Positions 34,080 to 43,382 of a stretch of DNA of 64,000 bases are shown piece after piece. Source of the stretch: DAOUMF01 sp034408935. GTDB taxonomy: Bacteria > Chloroflexota > Dehalococcoidia > SM23-28-2 > RBG-16-64-32. Position 1 is the first letter of the stretch, and every line of letters begins with the position of its first letter. The stretch lies in the NCBI GenBank assembly GCA_034408935.1, contig DAOUMV010000021.1, positions 1-64,000 on the forward strand. The letters run 5' to 3'. The position numbers and the translations under genes are program-made. Below the pieces are notes generated by a model. The model did not search any database, had not been told where the DNA came from, and saw nothing but the letters and a program-made list of their open reading frames with translations.

Positions 34080-36767
34080 TTGAGGAGCCTGGATCATCTG
34101 CTTGACCCGAAGGCGGTTGCCCTAGTTGGCGCTACCGACCGTGAGGGCTCAGTGGGCCGGGCTCTCCTCAACAACCTGCTCTTGGGAAAGGGGGAAAGGG
34201 CAGTCTATTGTGTGAACCCCAACCGCGAGAGCGCCATGGGTGAGAAATGCTGTGCCAGCGTAGCCGACGTCCCCGAACAGGTGGACCTGGCGATCGTTGC
34301 CACTCCCGCCGAGACAGTCCCGCAGATAGCGGAAGACTGTGGGCAGGTGGGAGTAGGAGCAATGGTGATCATCTCAGCCGGATTCAGAGAGGCGGGAGAG
34401 TCGGGGCGAAAGACCGAGGAGGAGATAGCAGCTACCGGAGCCAAGTACGGGATGCGGATCCTTGGGCCCAACTGCCTGGGCATCATCAGACCTCATGCGA
34501 ACTTGAACGCCACTTTCTTGAGGCGGAACCCTGAGCCCGGGCGAATAGCCTTCATATCGCAGAGCGGGGCCCTGGGATCAGCAATCCTCGATTGGGCCGT
34601 CACCTCGGACGTGGGATTCAGCGCGTTCGTGTTCGTGGGGTCGATGCTGGACATCGACTTCGGCGACCTGATCGACTTTCTTGGCGACGACCCATCCACC
34701 AGGAGCATCATCATCTACATGGAAAGCGTGGGCGACGCCAGGAAGTTCATGAGGGCGGCCAGGGGATTCGCCAGAAACAAGCCGATCATCGTGATAAAGC
34801 CGGGCAAGTACGCCGAGAGCGCCCGAGCTGCCCTCTCTCACACCGGAGCGATGGCTGGCAGCTATCAGGTGTACGATGCCGCCTTCAGGAGGGCGGGCAT
34901 AGTCCGCGTGGGAGAGGTACTGGACCTCTTCAACTGTGCCAGCGTTCTCGACTCGAGGTTTCTTCCCGCTGGGCTGAGAATCGCTATAGTCACCAACGCC
35001 GGGGGGCCGGGGGTGCTGGCTGCCGATGCGGTGATGGAACATGGCGGCGAACTCGCCCAGCTCTCCGAAACGACGATTGCGGATCTCGACTCGTCTCTCC
35101 CGCCCTACTGGAGCCACGCTAACCCCATCGACGTGCTGGGAGATGCCAGCGTTGACCGGTTTCAGGAGGCGATCACCGCCTGCCTGGCCGACCGCAACGT
35201 CGATGGCATTGTTGTAGTCTACACTCCTCAAGGCGCGGCCTCGCCGACGGAGGTGGCGGAAACCGTCGCCGCCGTGGCGGAGGAGCGGGTCAAACCCGTG
35301 TTGACCGTCTGGATGGGCGAGGACGAGGTCAGAGCGGCCAGGCAGGTGTTCTTCACTAGGAACATTCCCACCTACACATCCCCGGAGGCCGCGATAAAGA
35401 CGTACGTGTACATGTGCAGGTACAAGCGGAACCTTGACCTCCTCTATGAAACGCCCGAAGAACTCTCAGTCGGGCTCTCCCCTCCTTCCAGTCACCTCAA
35501 GCTTCTTGTGAGACGTGCCCTAGAGGAAGGGAGAACTCTTCTCACGGAGGACAAAGCAGACAAGTTCCTCGATGCTTTCGGGATACCACGGGCAAAAGCC
35601 GTCCTCTGCACTAGCGTCGACCAGGCTGTGTCTGCTGCCGCCTCGATTGGGTATCCAGTCGTTCTCAAGATCGTATCGCCGGACGTCGTCCACAAACTCG
35701 ATGTCGCGGGAGTGATTACGGGGATAGGGTCGGAGTCCGAATTGAGAGAGGGCTACTCCAGGCTCCTGAGCAACGTGCGCGAGAGGCTGCCAGAAGCGAG
35801 CATCGACGGGGTCTACGTCCAGAAGATGATGAGAGAGGTCAGTTACGAGTTGATCCTCGGCTCCAAGAAGGATGGCGGCTTCGGTGCCGTGATACTGTTC
35901 GGCGCGGGCGGCATAGGCGCCGAGGTGTTCAGGGACTTCGCGATGGGTCTTCCCCCTCTCAACCAGACGCTGGCTAGGAGACTGATGGAGGACACGAGGA
36001 TCTGGGAGCTCCTGAAGGGCGGGCTTCGGAACAGGCCTCCCGCCGACCTCAGGCAGCTTGAAGAGACGGTAGTCAAGTTCTCGAACTTGATCGTCGATTT
36101 CCCCGAGATAGCCGAGATGGACATCAATCCGCTTACGGTCTCGCCGGAAGGAATCTGCGCCCTGGACTCAAGGATTGTCTTGGACCCGGGAGCCTTGAAC
36201 TATAAGGATGCCTACGACCATCTGGTGATCATGCCCTATCCCGCCAAGTACGTGACCCCCTGGAGGCTCAAGGACGGCACCGAGGTTCTCCTCAGGCCCA
36301 TACGTCCCGAGGACGAACCGATGGAGGCCGAGCTGATTAGCGGCCTTTCGGACGAGACGAGCAGGTTCAGATTCTTCCAACCGATCAGAAACATCACCCA
36401 CGAGATGCTCGTGCGGTTCTGCAACATAGACTACGATCGCGAGATGGCGATCATAGCCGAGTACACCGAGGGCGGCAAGAAGAGGAACATCGGGGTGGGC
36501 AGGCTCATAACCGAGCCTGGCGAGAAACGGGCCGAGTTCGCCGTCGTGGTGGCCGACGACTTCCAGGGCAAGGGCCTCGGAATCAAGCTTGTCGACATGC
36601 TGATAGGCATAGGTGAGGAGAAAGGCCTGGAGACCATCTACGGATTCCTCCTGCCCGACAACAGGAGGATGATGGCGTTGTGCCGGACTCTCGGGTTCGA
36701 AGTCAAGTACGGGCCTGACGAAATCGTGGTCGAGCTTGATCTGACAAGTCTCGCCCGGCCTTCCTAG
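34080..36767 (+). CDS. ADP-forming acyl-CoA synthetase fused to GNAT (acetate-CoA ligase/protein acetyltransferase type)
   Basis: 895 residues. The CoA-binding domain (VALVGATDREGSVGRALLNNLL, residues ~10-130) is followed by succinyl-CoA-synthetase-like domains with the phospho-His loop ALSHTGAMAGS (~260), an ATP-grasp domain (~470-690, TEDKADKFLDAFGIPRAKAV, GYPVVLKIVSPDVVHK, VQKMMREVSYELILG) and a C-terminal GNAT domain (~725-890, VVVADDFQGKGLGIKLVDMLI). Two roles are known for this architecture: making acetyl-CoA or ATP from acetate and ADP-linked chemistry, and Pat-type lysine acetylation of Acs. The active-site His is kept, so synthetase activity is plausible. The start is a TTG at 34080 with GAGG upstream. 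Arg codons here are mostly AGG/CGG, unlike neighbouring native genes. Confidence 0.9.
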   Translation: MRSLDHLLDPKAVALVGATDREGSVGRALLNNLLLGKGERAVYCVNPNRESAMGEKCCASVADVPEQVDLAIVATPAETVPQIAEDCGQVGVGAMVIISAGFREAGESGRKTEEEIAATGAKYGMRILGPNCLGIIRPHANLNATFLRRNPEPGRIAFISQSGALGSAILDWAVTSDVGFSAFVFVGSMLDIDFGDLIDFLGDDPSTRSIIIYMESVGDARKFMRAARGFARNKPIIVIKPGKYAESARAALSHTGAMAGSYQVYDAAFRRAGIVRVGEVLDLFNCASVLDSRFLPAGLRIAIVTNAGGPGVLAADAVMEHGGELAQLSETTIADLDSSLPPYWSHANPIDVLGDASVDRFQEAITACLADRNVDGIVVVYTPQGAASPTEVAETVAAVAEERVKPVLTVWMGEDEVRAARQVFFTRNIPTYTSPEAAIKTYVYMCRYKRNLDLLYETPEELSVGLSPPSSHLKLLVRRALEEGRTLLTEDKADKFLDAFGIPRAKAVLCTSVDQAVSAAASIGYPVVLKIVSPDVVHKLDVAGVITGIGSESELREGYSRLLSNVRERLPEASIDGVYVQKMMREVSYELILGSKKDGGFGAVILFGAGGIGAEVFRDFAMGLPPLNQTLARRLMEDTRIWELLKGGLRNRPPADLRQLEETVVKFSNLIVDFPEIAEMDINPLTVSPEGICALDSRIVLDPGALNYKDAYDHLVIMPYPAKYVTPWRLKDGTEVLLRPIRPEDEPMEAELISGLSDETSRFRFFQPIRNITHEMLVRFCNIDYDREMAIIAEYTEGGKKRNIGVGRLITEPGEKRAEFAVVVADDFQGKGLGIKLVDMLIGIGEEKGLETIYGFLLPDNRRMMALCRTLGFEVKYGPDEIVVELDLTSLARPS

Positions 36768-37198
36768 GTCAGGTCAAGCGAATCAATCCGCTCGGGGCGA
36801 CCACGGCCTGGCGCGCATCCTTCATGTCTGTTCTCAGGCACGACGTGGCACAAACGGCACCAAGGCAGGAGTCTGTCGCGCGGGCTGCGGGCTTCGGGCT
36901 AACCAGGATTTGTCATGGCTCCAATCAACGAGCTGGAACCGTCCTGAATCCGGGACGGGGTGATCGGACCGCAAAGACGAGCCGCAGCTTCCCAAGCAGG
37001 TGGTCGCATTGCGACGCAGCGCGAGGCGGAGGCGAAGCCCCAAATGTTAAGGCTCTCAGCATTTGTCGCCCAAATTGGCGACAAGGGCTGGGACAGGGTG
37101 GGATGAGATGGCACGGCGGTGATAGATTTCAGATACGAAACTGTCACAGCCGACCCCATATCCCTGCCTGACGCCGCTACACGACCTCCCTCTCGCTC
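36768..37198. other. Gene-free gap with the second 38-bp hairpin repeat
   Basis: No gene or known RNA recognised. Contains the dispersed repeat at 37048-37085; frames crossing the gap in both directions look like shadows. Confidence 0.45.
37048..37085 (+). repeat. 38-bp hairpin-containing dispersed repeat, copy 2
   Basis: 35 of 38 bases match 12402-12439 in the same orientation. The core stem TTGTCGCC/GGCGACAA is unchanged while the loop differs (CAAATT). Conservation of the stem with change in the loop suggests that structure matters. Confidence 0.75.
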
Positions 37199-37969
37199 CT
37201 ACTTCGCAACCCAGCCGCAATCCACGAGAAGGTCAGTGCCCGTGACGAACGAAGCCTTGTCGCTGGCTAGGAAGTAGATCGCCTCTGCGATCTCCTCCGG
37301 GTCAGCCCATCGATTAAACGCCTGCTCGGCCTCTCGCTCCTCCTTCACCTTGTCGTACGGGATGCCGGTCCGTTTCGACTCCAGCTCGATGTCGCTGCGG
37401 AGCATCGGCGTGTCCACTGACCCCGGACTGATCGAGTTCACGCGTATGCCGTGATGCGCTACCTCCCAGGCAACGGCGCGAGTGAAGGCGATTATCGCTC
37501 CCTTGGTTGCCCCGTAGATCGTGTGATCGATCTGTCCCACATGACCCGAGACCGACCCCATATTGACGATGGCGCCGCTTTGTCGCTCTTTCATGACCGG
37601 AAGTACGTGCTTGCAGAAAAGGAAGATGCCGCCGAGATTGACGTCCACGACCCTCCTGAAATCAGCCCAGTCGATCTCTTCCAGGGGCTTCACCACGACG
37701 GTGCCGGCGTTGTTGATGAGCACATCAATGCGGCCGTACGCCTCCATCACCTGACCCACGAAAGCTTTGACATCGCTTTCGCTTGAGACATCCCTCTTCA
37801 CGGAGAGACATTCGCCCCCCTCCGACTTGACCTCTGTAGCCACCTGCTCTACCCGATCGACGATGTCGATCATCGCGACAGCATAGCCGTTCCGCGCGAA
37901 AAGTCTCGCCGTGGCCTCCCCTATACCATTCGCCCCCCCGGTGACGATTGCCACAGGTTTGTCTGTCAT
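37199..37969 (-). CDS. SDR family oxidoreductase
   Basis: 256 residues, a classical short-chain dehydrogenase: cofactor loop VTGGANGIGEATARLF, LINNAGTVVV, catalytic Ser in MGSVSGHVGQ, YGATK active-site Tyr/Lys, and SPGSVDTPMLRS. Asp at the end of beta-2 (MIDIVDR) favours NAD(H). The start ATG at 37969 directly abuts the BKACE stop codon, so it is the last gene of a four-gene catabolic operon. It probably oxidises a hydroxy acid or alcohol to the keto compound acted on by the BKACE enzyme, or the reverse; the substrate is unknown. Confidence 0.9.
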   Translation of the reverse strand: MTDKPVAIVTGGANGIGEATARLFARNGYAVAMIDIVDRVEQVATEVKSEGGECLSVKRDVSSESDVKAFVGQVMEAYGRIDVLINNAGTVVVKPLEEIDWADFRRVVDVNLGGIFLFCKHVLPVMKERQSGAIVNMGSVSGHVGQIDHTIYGATKGAIIAFTRAVAWEVAHHGIRVNSISPGSVDTPMLRSDIELESKRTGIPYDKVKEEREAEQAFNRWADPEEIAEAIYFLASDKASFVTGTDLLVDCGWVAK

Positions 37970-38761
37970 CTATCCCCTGCCTTCAACCCCAAGAATATCT
38001 CGGGCTTCTTTCGCGGTGGCGACCGGTCTTCCAACCGCCTTCGCGATGTTTGTCGCCTCCTCGACGAGTTCGAACGTTGGGGCGATGTCGCCGCTCTTGT
38101 TGAACGGGTAATCCTCCGTCCCTACCCGGACATGATCTCCTTGCACGATGGCGGCTGTTACGATCTCGATTTGGCTTTCGTGCATGATACTCACGGTGCA
38201 GGCACACCCTTCGGGCATCTGCTTGCGTCGGTAGAGGTATTCCTCGACCGTCGGTGGCGACCATGTCCCGCCGGGCCATCCGAAGAAGAGGGTGGTGATG
38301 TACGGCCGCTTGAGGAGCCCCTTCCCGATGAGATAGTTCAGGTTCCAAATGGAGCCGGTGTGCCATACCTCGAACTCCGGCCGCACGCCGTATTTCGCGC
38401 AGGCCGTCGCATACTCGGTGAGCTCTTCTTTCGTGTGGAGGACGTTGCACTCCACCTCCACGAACGCCTCGTCGTGATGGTTGAGGATGATCGAGATCGC
38501 GTCGGCCTTCTGCTCGAACACCTCGATCCGCTCCTGAAGGGTCAGGCTTGACATGCCGCACTGGATGATCACGTCCGAGGACGAACGGATAGCGCTGATC
38601 ACCTCGGGCCACTGACCTTCGCCGTGGATGTGGAACACCGAAGCGCCCTTCTCGGCGCAGCGGCGCGCCTCGTCTGCGATCTCTTCCGGGGTGCGGGGAT
38701 ACTCCACTTCGGGATGCATCCAGCAGGTGTTGGGGGTTGCCGTGATTATCAGCGGATCCAT
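37970..38761 (-). CDS. Beta-keto acid cleavage enzyme family protein (BKACE, DUF849)
   Basis: 263 residues, a TIM-barrel zinc enzyme. LIITATPNTCW begins strand 1, ARRCAEKGASVFHIHGEGQW gives the HxH zinc ligands near residue 45, and DHVRVGTEDYPFNKSGDIAPT supplies the C-terminal acidic ligand loop. Family members condense a beta-keto acid with acetyl-CoA to give acetoacetate and a new CoA ester. The usual HxHxR is HIHGEG here, so the Arg-type position differs, which may shift specificity. The ATG at 38761 is preceded by GGGAGG. It lies between an M24 and an SDR gene in one operon. Confidence 0.85.
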   Translation of the reverse strand: MDPLIITATPNTCWMHPEVEYPRTPEEIADEARRCAEKGASVFHIHGEGQWPEVISAIRSSSDVIIQCGMSSLTLQERIEVFEQKADAISIILNHHDEAFVEVECNVLHTKEELTEYATACAKYGVRPEFEVWHTGSIWNLNYLIGKGLLKRPYITTLFFGWPGGTWSPPTVEEYLYRRKQMPEGCACTVSIMHESQIEIVTAAIVQGDHVRVGTEDYPFNKSGDIAPTFELVEEATNIAKAVGRPVATAKEARDILGVEGRG

Positions 38762-38855
38762 CGGGCCCTCCCTTTTGACGGTCTTCCTCTCAACGTTCCC
38801 GGGATCGGCTACGAAATCCCGACCTGACGCCGATTCCCATGTGGGTTCACCTGCG

Positions 38856-39983
38856 TCATCCCTGCCCGCTGATCATGTGCTTGTCCAAGGTGGTGATCTT
38901 CCGGCAGCCGCTCTCGGTAACCACGTAGCAGTCCTCGACACCGATCAGCGTGCCGCTAAACGGCTCCCAGGCCTCGATCTCGAACACCATCCCGCTCTCG
39001 AACGGTCGGTCCAACACTTCCATCGTCCCGAACAGATGCTGTTCTTCGCATTCCAGCCCGATGCTGTGCCCGACCGCCCACGTCATGCCCTCGGGCTTGA
39101 TCGTCTTGTAGTATGCGATCGCCTCCTCGTTCACTTGCTTGATGTTCACCCCGGCCTTGATGTGCTGCTCGTAGTACTCCTGGAACTGGATCAGCCGTTC
39201 GATCAGCTCCGCCCCTTCGTCCGGGACCGGCCCCAGAACGACGTGGCGGTTGACGTCCGACACATAGCCCTTGTACACTGCGCCGAAGTCGAAGCGGACG
39301 ATGTCGCCCTTCTTGGCCACCGTGCCTGTGCCCGGCGCTTCCGGGTCGGAGCCGCCGACGCTCAAGGTGAGATGGTCCCACCCGTCCGCCCCTTCCTCGA
39401 TCATCGTCTTCCGTGCCAGCCTGAGGAAATCGTTGTCGGTCATCCCTTCCCTGGCCGCCTCCGCGCACGCCATGATCGCCCTTTCCGTGATCTCGGTGGC
39501 TCTTTCGATGAGGCCGATCTCTTCCTCGCTCTTGACCAGCCGCATGTCCAGCAGTGCCTGATCCGCCGCCACGATCTCCGACTCGGGACTCTTCTCGGCA
39601 AGCTGATCGAGGATGTACTTCGGCGCCCAGGACTCGACGCCGATACGTTTCCCCGCCAGCCCCCATCCCTCGATCCGCGACCACAAGACCCTGTTGACGT
39701 CTTTCTGGTCGAACGTCCCCTGGTGATCGGCTACCCAGCAGAACACATCCACGCTGCGGAACAGCGCCCAGTTCAGAAGCGTGACATCCCCATCACGCCG
39801 TATCATCGCCACGTTCGGATACTGGTTGCTCAGCGCGAACAGGATGGGATTCGGCGCGGCATGCAGTGTCGGCAGCCCGCTCAAGTAGTAGACGTTGACC
39901 GGCGTCGTCGCGATCAACACGTCGAGATCGTACGCGTTCATGATCTGCTCCGCCCGATCCCGGTTGAAGCCTATCGATTCCAT
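38856..39983 (-). CDS. M24 family metallopeptidase-fold protein (Xaa-Pro dipeptidase/creatinase-like)
   Basis: 375 residues with a creatinase_N-type N-terminal domain (residues ~1-130, YDLDVLIATTPVNVYYLSGLP) and a pita-bread catalytic domain. Candidate metal ligands are the two Asp in VRFDFGAVYKGYVSDVNRH, His in WAVGHSIGLECEEQH and Glu residues in FEIEAWEPF and GVEDCYVVT. This is compatible with a dinuclear peptidase or, as in creatinase, a metal-free C-N hydrolase. The gene sits 6 bases after the Gfo/Idh gene. Placement with BKACE and SDR suggests cleavage of an amide or guanidino compound, which is inference. Confidence 0.85.
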   Translation of the reverse strand: MESIGFNRDRAEQIMNAYDLDVLIATTPVNVYYLSGLPTLHAAPNPILFALSNQYPNVAMIRRDGDVTLLNWALFRSVDVFCWVADHQGTFDQKDVNRVLWSRIEGWGLAGKRIGVESWAPKYILDQLAEKSPESEIVAADQALLDMRLVKSEEEIGLIERATEITERAIMACAEAAREGMTDNDFLRLARKTMIEEGADGWDHLTLSVGGSDPEAPGTGTVAKKGDIVRFDFGAVYKGYVSDVNRHVVLGPVPDEGAELIERLIQFQEYYEQHIKAGVNIKQVNEEAIAYYKTIKPEGMTWAVGHSIGLECEEQHLFGTMEVLDRPFESGMVFEIEAWEPFSGTLIGVEDCYVVTESGCRKITTLDKHMISGQG

Positions 39984-39988
39984 GCTGT

Positions 39989-41128
39989 CTATCTCCTCAC
40001 GTTCTTGTTCGTCGGGATGTGCTCAGTGAGGTTCTCCAGGAGGCTCCGTGTTCCCCTATTCGCGGCCAGTTCCATCAGGTCATCCCGGGTGGCGGCTTTC
40101 CCCGTTTCGGCCGAGAGGTAACCCATTAGCACGCCGGCGATCGCGCTCCTGGCCGCCGCGGGCGTGAATTCCGGCTCACGGCCACCGAGGAGGCAGCGGG
40201 CAAAATGTTCGTCCATGTGCTCGGCGCATATAGCGTAGTACCCGGGAAACGGGGCGTGTTCGATCTCCGGCTCGAACCACTGATACCTGTGCTGGCCCAT
40301 CGCCTCATGATGGGAGTAGAGCCGCACCGGCTTCTCCCACATGTGGTTCTCCAGGATGGTTCCCCTGCTGCCGTAGACCTCCAGGCTATTGAAGGGGGGT
40401 GCTATCTGGGTGAAGCTGACGACTATCTCACCCACCGGGCCGTTCGAGAAGCGGACCATTGCCAGCGCATTGTCTTCGGCTTTTTCGGGCAATTCGATGG
40501 CCTGCTTCGAAAGCATAGCGGTCACGGACTCAACTTCATCCTCCAGCATCCATTCCAGCGCCGCGAACTTGTGCGCCCCCATGTCCATGAGGGAACCGCC
40601 GCCCGCCTTCATCGGATCACCTTTCCAGGAGTCCACCTGGCTCAGTCCCGGGATCTCGTTCACTCCTTCAAAGGCTCTTACCAGCAGTACGTCACCGATC
40701 AGCCCGTCTTGAATCGCGTCGTGGATGTACTGATGCGCTGGCAGAAAGCGGTGGTTTTCCGCGATCATGAACTTCACCCCTGCGTCCCGGGTCGCCTCGA
40801 TCATCATGTCGCAGCCCTCGAGGGTCGTTGCCATCGGTTTTTCGCAGAGCACATGTTTTCCCGCGGCAGCGCATTCCACTACGATTCCTTCGTGATAGGC
40901 GTGCGGCACCATAACCAGAACGGCGTCGATCTCGCTGCGCAGAAACTCCTGCAGATCGCTGTACGCCCTCATTTCGTTGACCGTGTACCGCCGCGCTACC
41001 TCAGAGGCGCGTTCCGCGTTGATGTCATACACCGACACGAACTTGACCACGGGCGATTGTGCGCATCCGGCGCTGTGGAAACTCCATGCGCTACCCGCTC
41101 CGATCACGCCGAATCGCACCTGTCCCAT
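39989..41128 (-). CDS. Gfo/Idh/MocA family oxidoreductase
   Basis: ~379 residues. The N-terminal Rossmann fold is RFGVIGAGSAWSFHSAGCAQ, the nucleotide-binding/catalytic EKPM is in VLCEKPMATTLEGCDMM, and the C-terminal alpha/beta domain contains GGGSLMDMGAHKFAALEWML. It oxidises or reduces sugars, inositols or related hydroxy compounds with NAD(P). The ATG at 41128 is preferred over 41140 because GGAG lies 6 bases upstream. First gene of the operon that continues into M24, BKACE and SDR genes. Confidence 0.9.
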   Translation of the reverse strand: MGQVRFGVIGAGSAWSFHSAGCAQSPVVKFVSVYDINAERASEVARRYTVNEMRAYSDLQEFLRSEIDAVLVMVPHAYHEGIVVECAAAGKHVLCEKPMATTLEGCDMMIEATRDAGVKFMIAENHRFLPAHQYIHDAIQDGLIGDVLLVRAFEGVNEIPGLSQVDSWKGDPMKAGGGSLMDMGAHKFAALEWMLEDEVESVTAMLSKQAIELPEKAEDNALAMVRFSNGPVGEIVVSFTQIAPPFNSLEVYGSRGTILENHMWEKPVRLYSHHEAMGQHRYQWFEPEIEHAPFPGYYAICAEHMDEHFARCLLGGREPEFTPAAARSAIAGVLMGYLSAETGKAATRDDLMELAANRGTRSLLENLTEHIPTNKNVRR

Positions 41129-41271
41129 TCTGCTCTCCATGCTACGAATAGGGCCCTCCTCCTTGAAGGTTCGAGCACATGATAGCTGGAAGCACCCGCA
41201 TGCACTACTCGCGATCCTGCTCGACCGAGGCGCTCACATGCCGCCCTTGTGCTAATCTGTGATCGAGCCCC

Positions 41272-42285
41272 ATGCTGCACGTCTTCTTCGGCAAAGACTC
41301 CTTCTCCCTGCGCGAGACGCTGGACGAGCTCCGGTCGTCCCTGGACGCCGATGGGATGCTGGCCTCAAACACCGTCGTCCTAGACGGGCGCAGGACCAGC
41401 CTGGCGGAGGTGACGGCCGCCTGCGATACGGTGCCGTTTCTGGCCGCCTACCGGCTGGTGATCGTCGAGGGGCTCCTGGCGCGGCTGGCAGGCGCCGGCC
41501 GCGGACGCCGCGCCAAAGGGCCGTCAGCGGACATCGCAGCCTGGCTCCCGCTGGCCGACTACGTGGACCGGATGCCGCCCTCCAGTCACCTGGTGCTGAT
41601 AGAGGGTGAGGTTCAGGGGGGCAACCCGCTGCGCGACGCCCTCAAGGGTAAGGGGGATATCCGCGAATTCCGGCCCCTGGCCCAGCGCGCTGTCCCCGCT
41701 TGGATCCAGTCCCGCGCTCGCTCCCTGGGGCTGACGCTGGCCCCCGGCGCCGTTCGCCTGCTGGCCGACTTTGTGGGGAACGACCTGTGGGCTCTGGCTG
41801 GCGAGCTGGAGAAGCTATCTGTCTACGCCGGCGGCCGCCAGGTCGGCGAGGAGGACGTGCGGGCTCTAGTCACGACCGTTCGCGAGACCTCTGTGTTCCC
41901 TCTGGTGGACGCCATTGTGGAGGGGCGTCCGGCGGCGGCTGTGAGGCTGCTGCGGCAGGTCCTGCGCCAGGAAAGCGGCGTCCCCTACGTCCTGGCGATG
42001 ATACAGCGGCAGCTCCGCCACCTGGCCGTCGCTCGCGAGATGATGGACGCGGGGGCGAGCGGCCGTCGCATAGGGGAGGTCCTGCGCCTGCCTGATTTCG
42101 CCCTCGACAAGCTGCTGGAGCAGGCGCCGCGCTATCCCCCGCGGGGCTTGCGTGCGGCCTTCCGGCGCTTGCTGGAGGCGGACCTGCAGATCAAACGCGG
42201 CATCTACCACGACGAGCTGGCCCTAGAACTGCTTGTGCACGACTTGGCCGAGGCGCGGCCCCGGCCAAGCAGGGCTGTAGCCTAG
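41272..42285 (+). CDS. holA: DNA polymerase III delta subunit
   Basis: 337 residues, AAA+-like clamp-loader wrench. N-terminal MLHVFFGKDSFSLRETLDEL, the ESG-type linker FVGNDLWALAGELEKLSVYAG and the C-terminal collar domain (IQRQLRHLAVAREMM, YPPRGLRAAFRRLLEADLQIKRG) match HolA. A clamp-loader arm that opens the beta clamp during replication. There is no obvious Shine-Dalgarno at 41272. It converges with the ABC ATPase gene, overlapping its stop by four bases; no ribosomal or ComEC neighbour is present. Confidence 0.92.
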   Translation: MLHVFFGKDSFSLRETLDELRSSLDADGMLASNTVVLDGRRTSLAEVTAACDTVPFLAAYRLVIVEGLLARLAGAGRGRRAKGPSADIAAWLPLADYVDRMPPSSHLVLIEGEVQGGNPLRDALKGKGDIREFRPLAQRAVPAWIQSRARSLGLTLAPGAVRLLADFVGNDLWALAGELEKLSVYAGGRQVGEEDVRALVTTVRETSVFPLVDAIVEGRPAAAVRLLRQVLRQESGVPYVLAMIQRQLRHLAVAREMMDAGASGRRIGEVLRLPDFALDKLLEQAPRYPPRGLRAAFRRLLEADLQIKRGIYHDELALELLVHDLAEARPRPSRAVA

Positions 42286-43283
42286 GTGGGGTTGGCGTCC
42301 GTCTCGACGGTGTAGACTGGGTTATAGCAAGCGACGGCGTGACCCAGGGTCATCTCGGTCAGGGCTGGCGCTGGCTCCGTCCGGCAGAGGCTGGTGGCCT
42401 TGGTGCAACGGGCCAGATACGGGCACTCATCTGTTAGCTCGGCCAAGTTGGGCGGTGTGCCGCGGATGGCGGGCAGGGGCTTCGCCCTGTCTTGGTCCCA
42501 ACGGGGGCGGCTTCTCAGCAGGGCCCAGGTATACGGGTGTCGCGGCTGCTCGAACACCGCGCGCGCGTCCCCCCGCTCGATGACAGAGCCCGCGTACATA
42601 ACGGCGACCTCATCGGCCATCTGGGCCACCACGCCCAGGTCGTGGGTGATGAGCAGAATGGAGGTGCCGCTCCTCTGCTGGAGGCGGCGCAGGTCCTCTA
42701 GAAGCGCCGCTTGCACGGTCACGTCCAAGGCCGAGGTCGGCTCGTCGGCGATGAGGATCCTGGGATTGAGGGCGGTGGCGATGGCGATCATGACCCGCTG
42801 TGCCATCCCCCCCGACAGGTGGAAGGGGTATTGCCGCGCCACCTCGTCGGGCTCAGGCAGCCCCACCTGGCCAAGAACTTCGATGCTGCGGGTCCGTGCC
42901 TCCCGTTTGGACACGGGGAGGTGGGCGGTGATGATCTCCTCCACCTGTTCGCCTACCGAGAGCACGGGGTTCAGGCCGGTGGCGGCATCCTGGAAAACCA
43001 TGGCGATCTCGCTCCCTCGCACCTGCCGCAACTCTTCCGGCGACAGGCCCAGGACATCCCTACCGTCGAAGTGGATGCGTCCTGCCGTGATGCGGCCGGG
43101 ATGGGGGAGGAGATTGAGCACCGCCAATCCGACGCTGGTCTTGCCGGCGCCACTTTCCCCCGTGATGGCTAGGGTCGTGCCCCGTCTCAGGGATAGGGAG
43201 ACGTCTTTCGCGGCCTTTATCGCACCTTCGGAGGTGTCGAACTGGGCACAGAGCCCCTCGATGCAGAGGATCGGCTCGTCCAA
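42282..43283 (-). CDS. Peptide-type ABC transporter ATP-binding protein (OppD/DppD)
   Basis: 333 residues. Walker A GESGAGKTS near residue 41, Q-loop FQDAATGLNP, signature LSGGMAQRV, Walker B ILIADEPTSALD and the H-loop LLITHDLG are intact. The C-terminal oligopeptide-HPY extension is seen in CPYLARCTKATSLC (iron-sulfur-like Cys cluster of OppD/DppD). It energises a peptide or nickel-type importer at the membrane. No OppF partner or permease is next to it; the only permeases are the duplicated set 5 kb away on the other strand, a possible partner. Confidence 0.93.
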   Translation of the reverse strand: MDEPILCIEGLCAQFDTSEGAIKAAKDVSLSLRRGTTLAITGESGAGKTSVGLAVLNLLPHPGRITAGRIHFDGRDVLGLSPEELRQVRGSEIAMVFQDAATGLNPVLSVGEQVEEIITAHLPVSKREARTRSIEVLGQVGLPEPDEVARQYPFHLSGGMAQRVMIAIATALNPRILIADEPTSALDVTVQAALLEDLRRLQQRSGTSILLITHDLGVVAQMADEVAVMYAGSVIERGDARAVFEQPRHPYTWALLRSRPRWDQDRAKPLPAIRGTPPNLAELTDECPYLARCTKATSLCRTEPAPALTEMTLGHAVACYNPVYTVETDANPT

Positions 43284-43382
43284 CGAAGGCCGACCTTTCT
43301 CGGCTGTCCCGCCTGCTGATGGTGAGCCTGCCTGTCGGCTGGCTACGGGGAAATTATACCCCGGAGGGGCGGCTTTGCGCGG

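Noticed and set aside
36960..37030. A c-di-GMP-type riboswitch, from the GACCGCAAAGACGAG stretch
   Set aside because: Only a short fragment resembles the consensus; the paired arms and tetraloop-receptor parts are missing.
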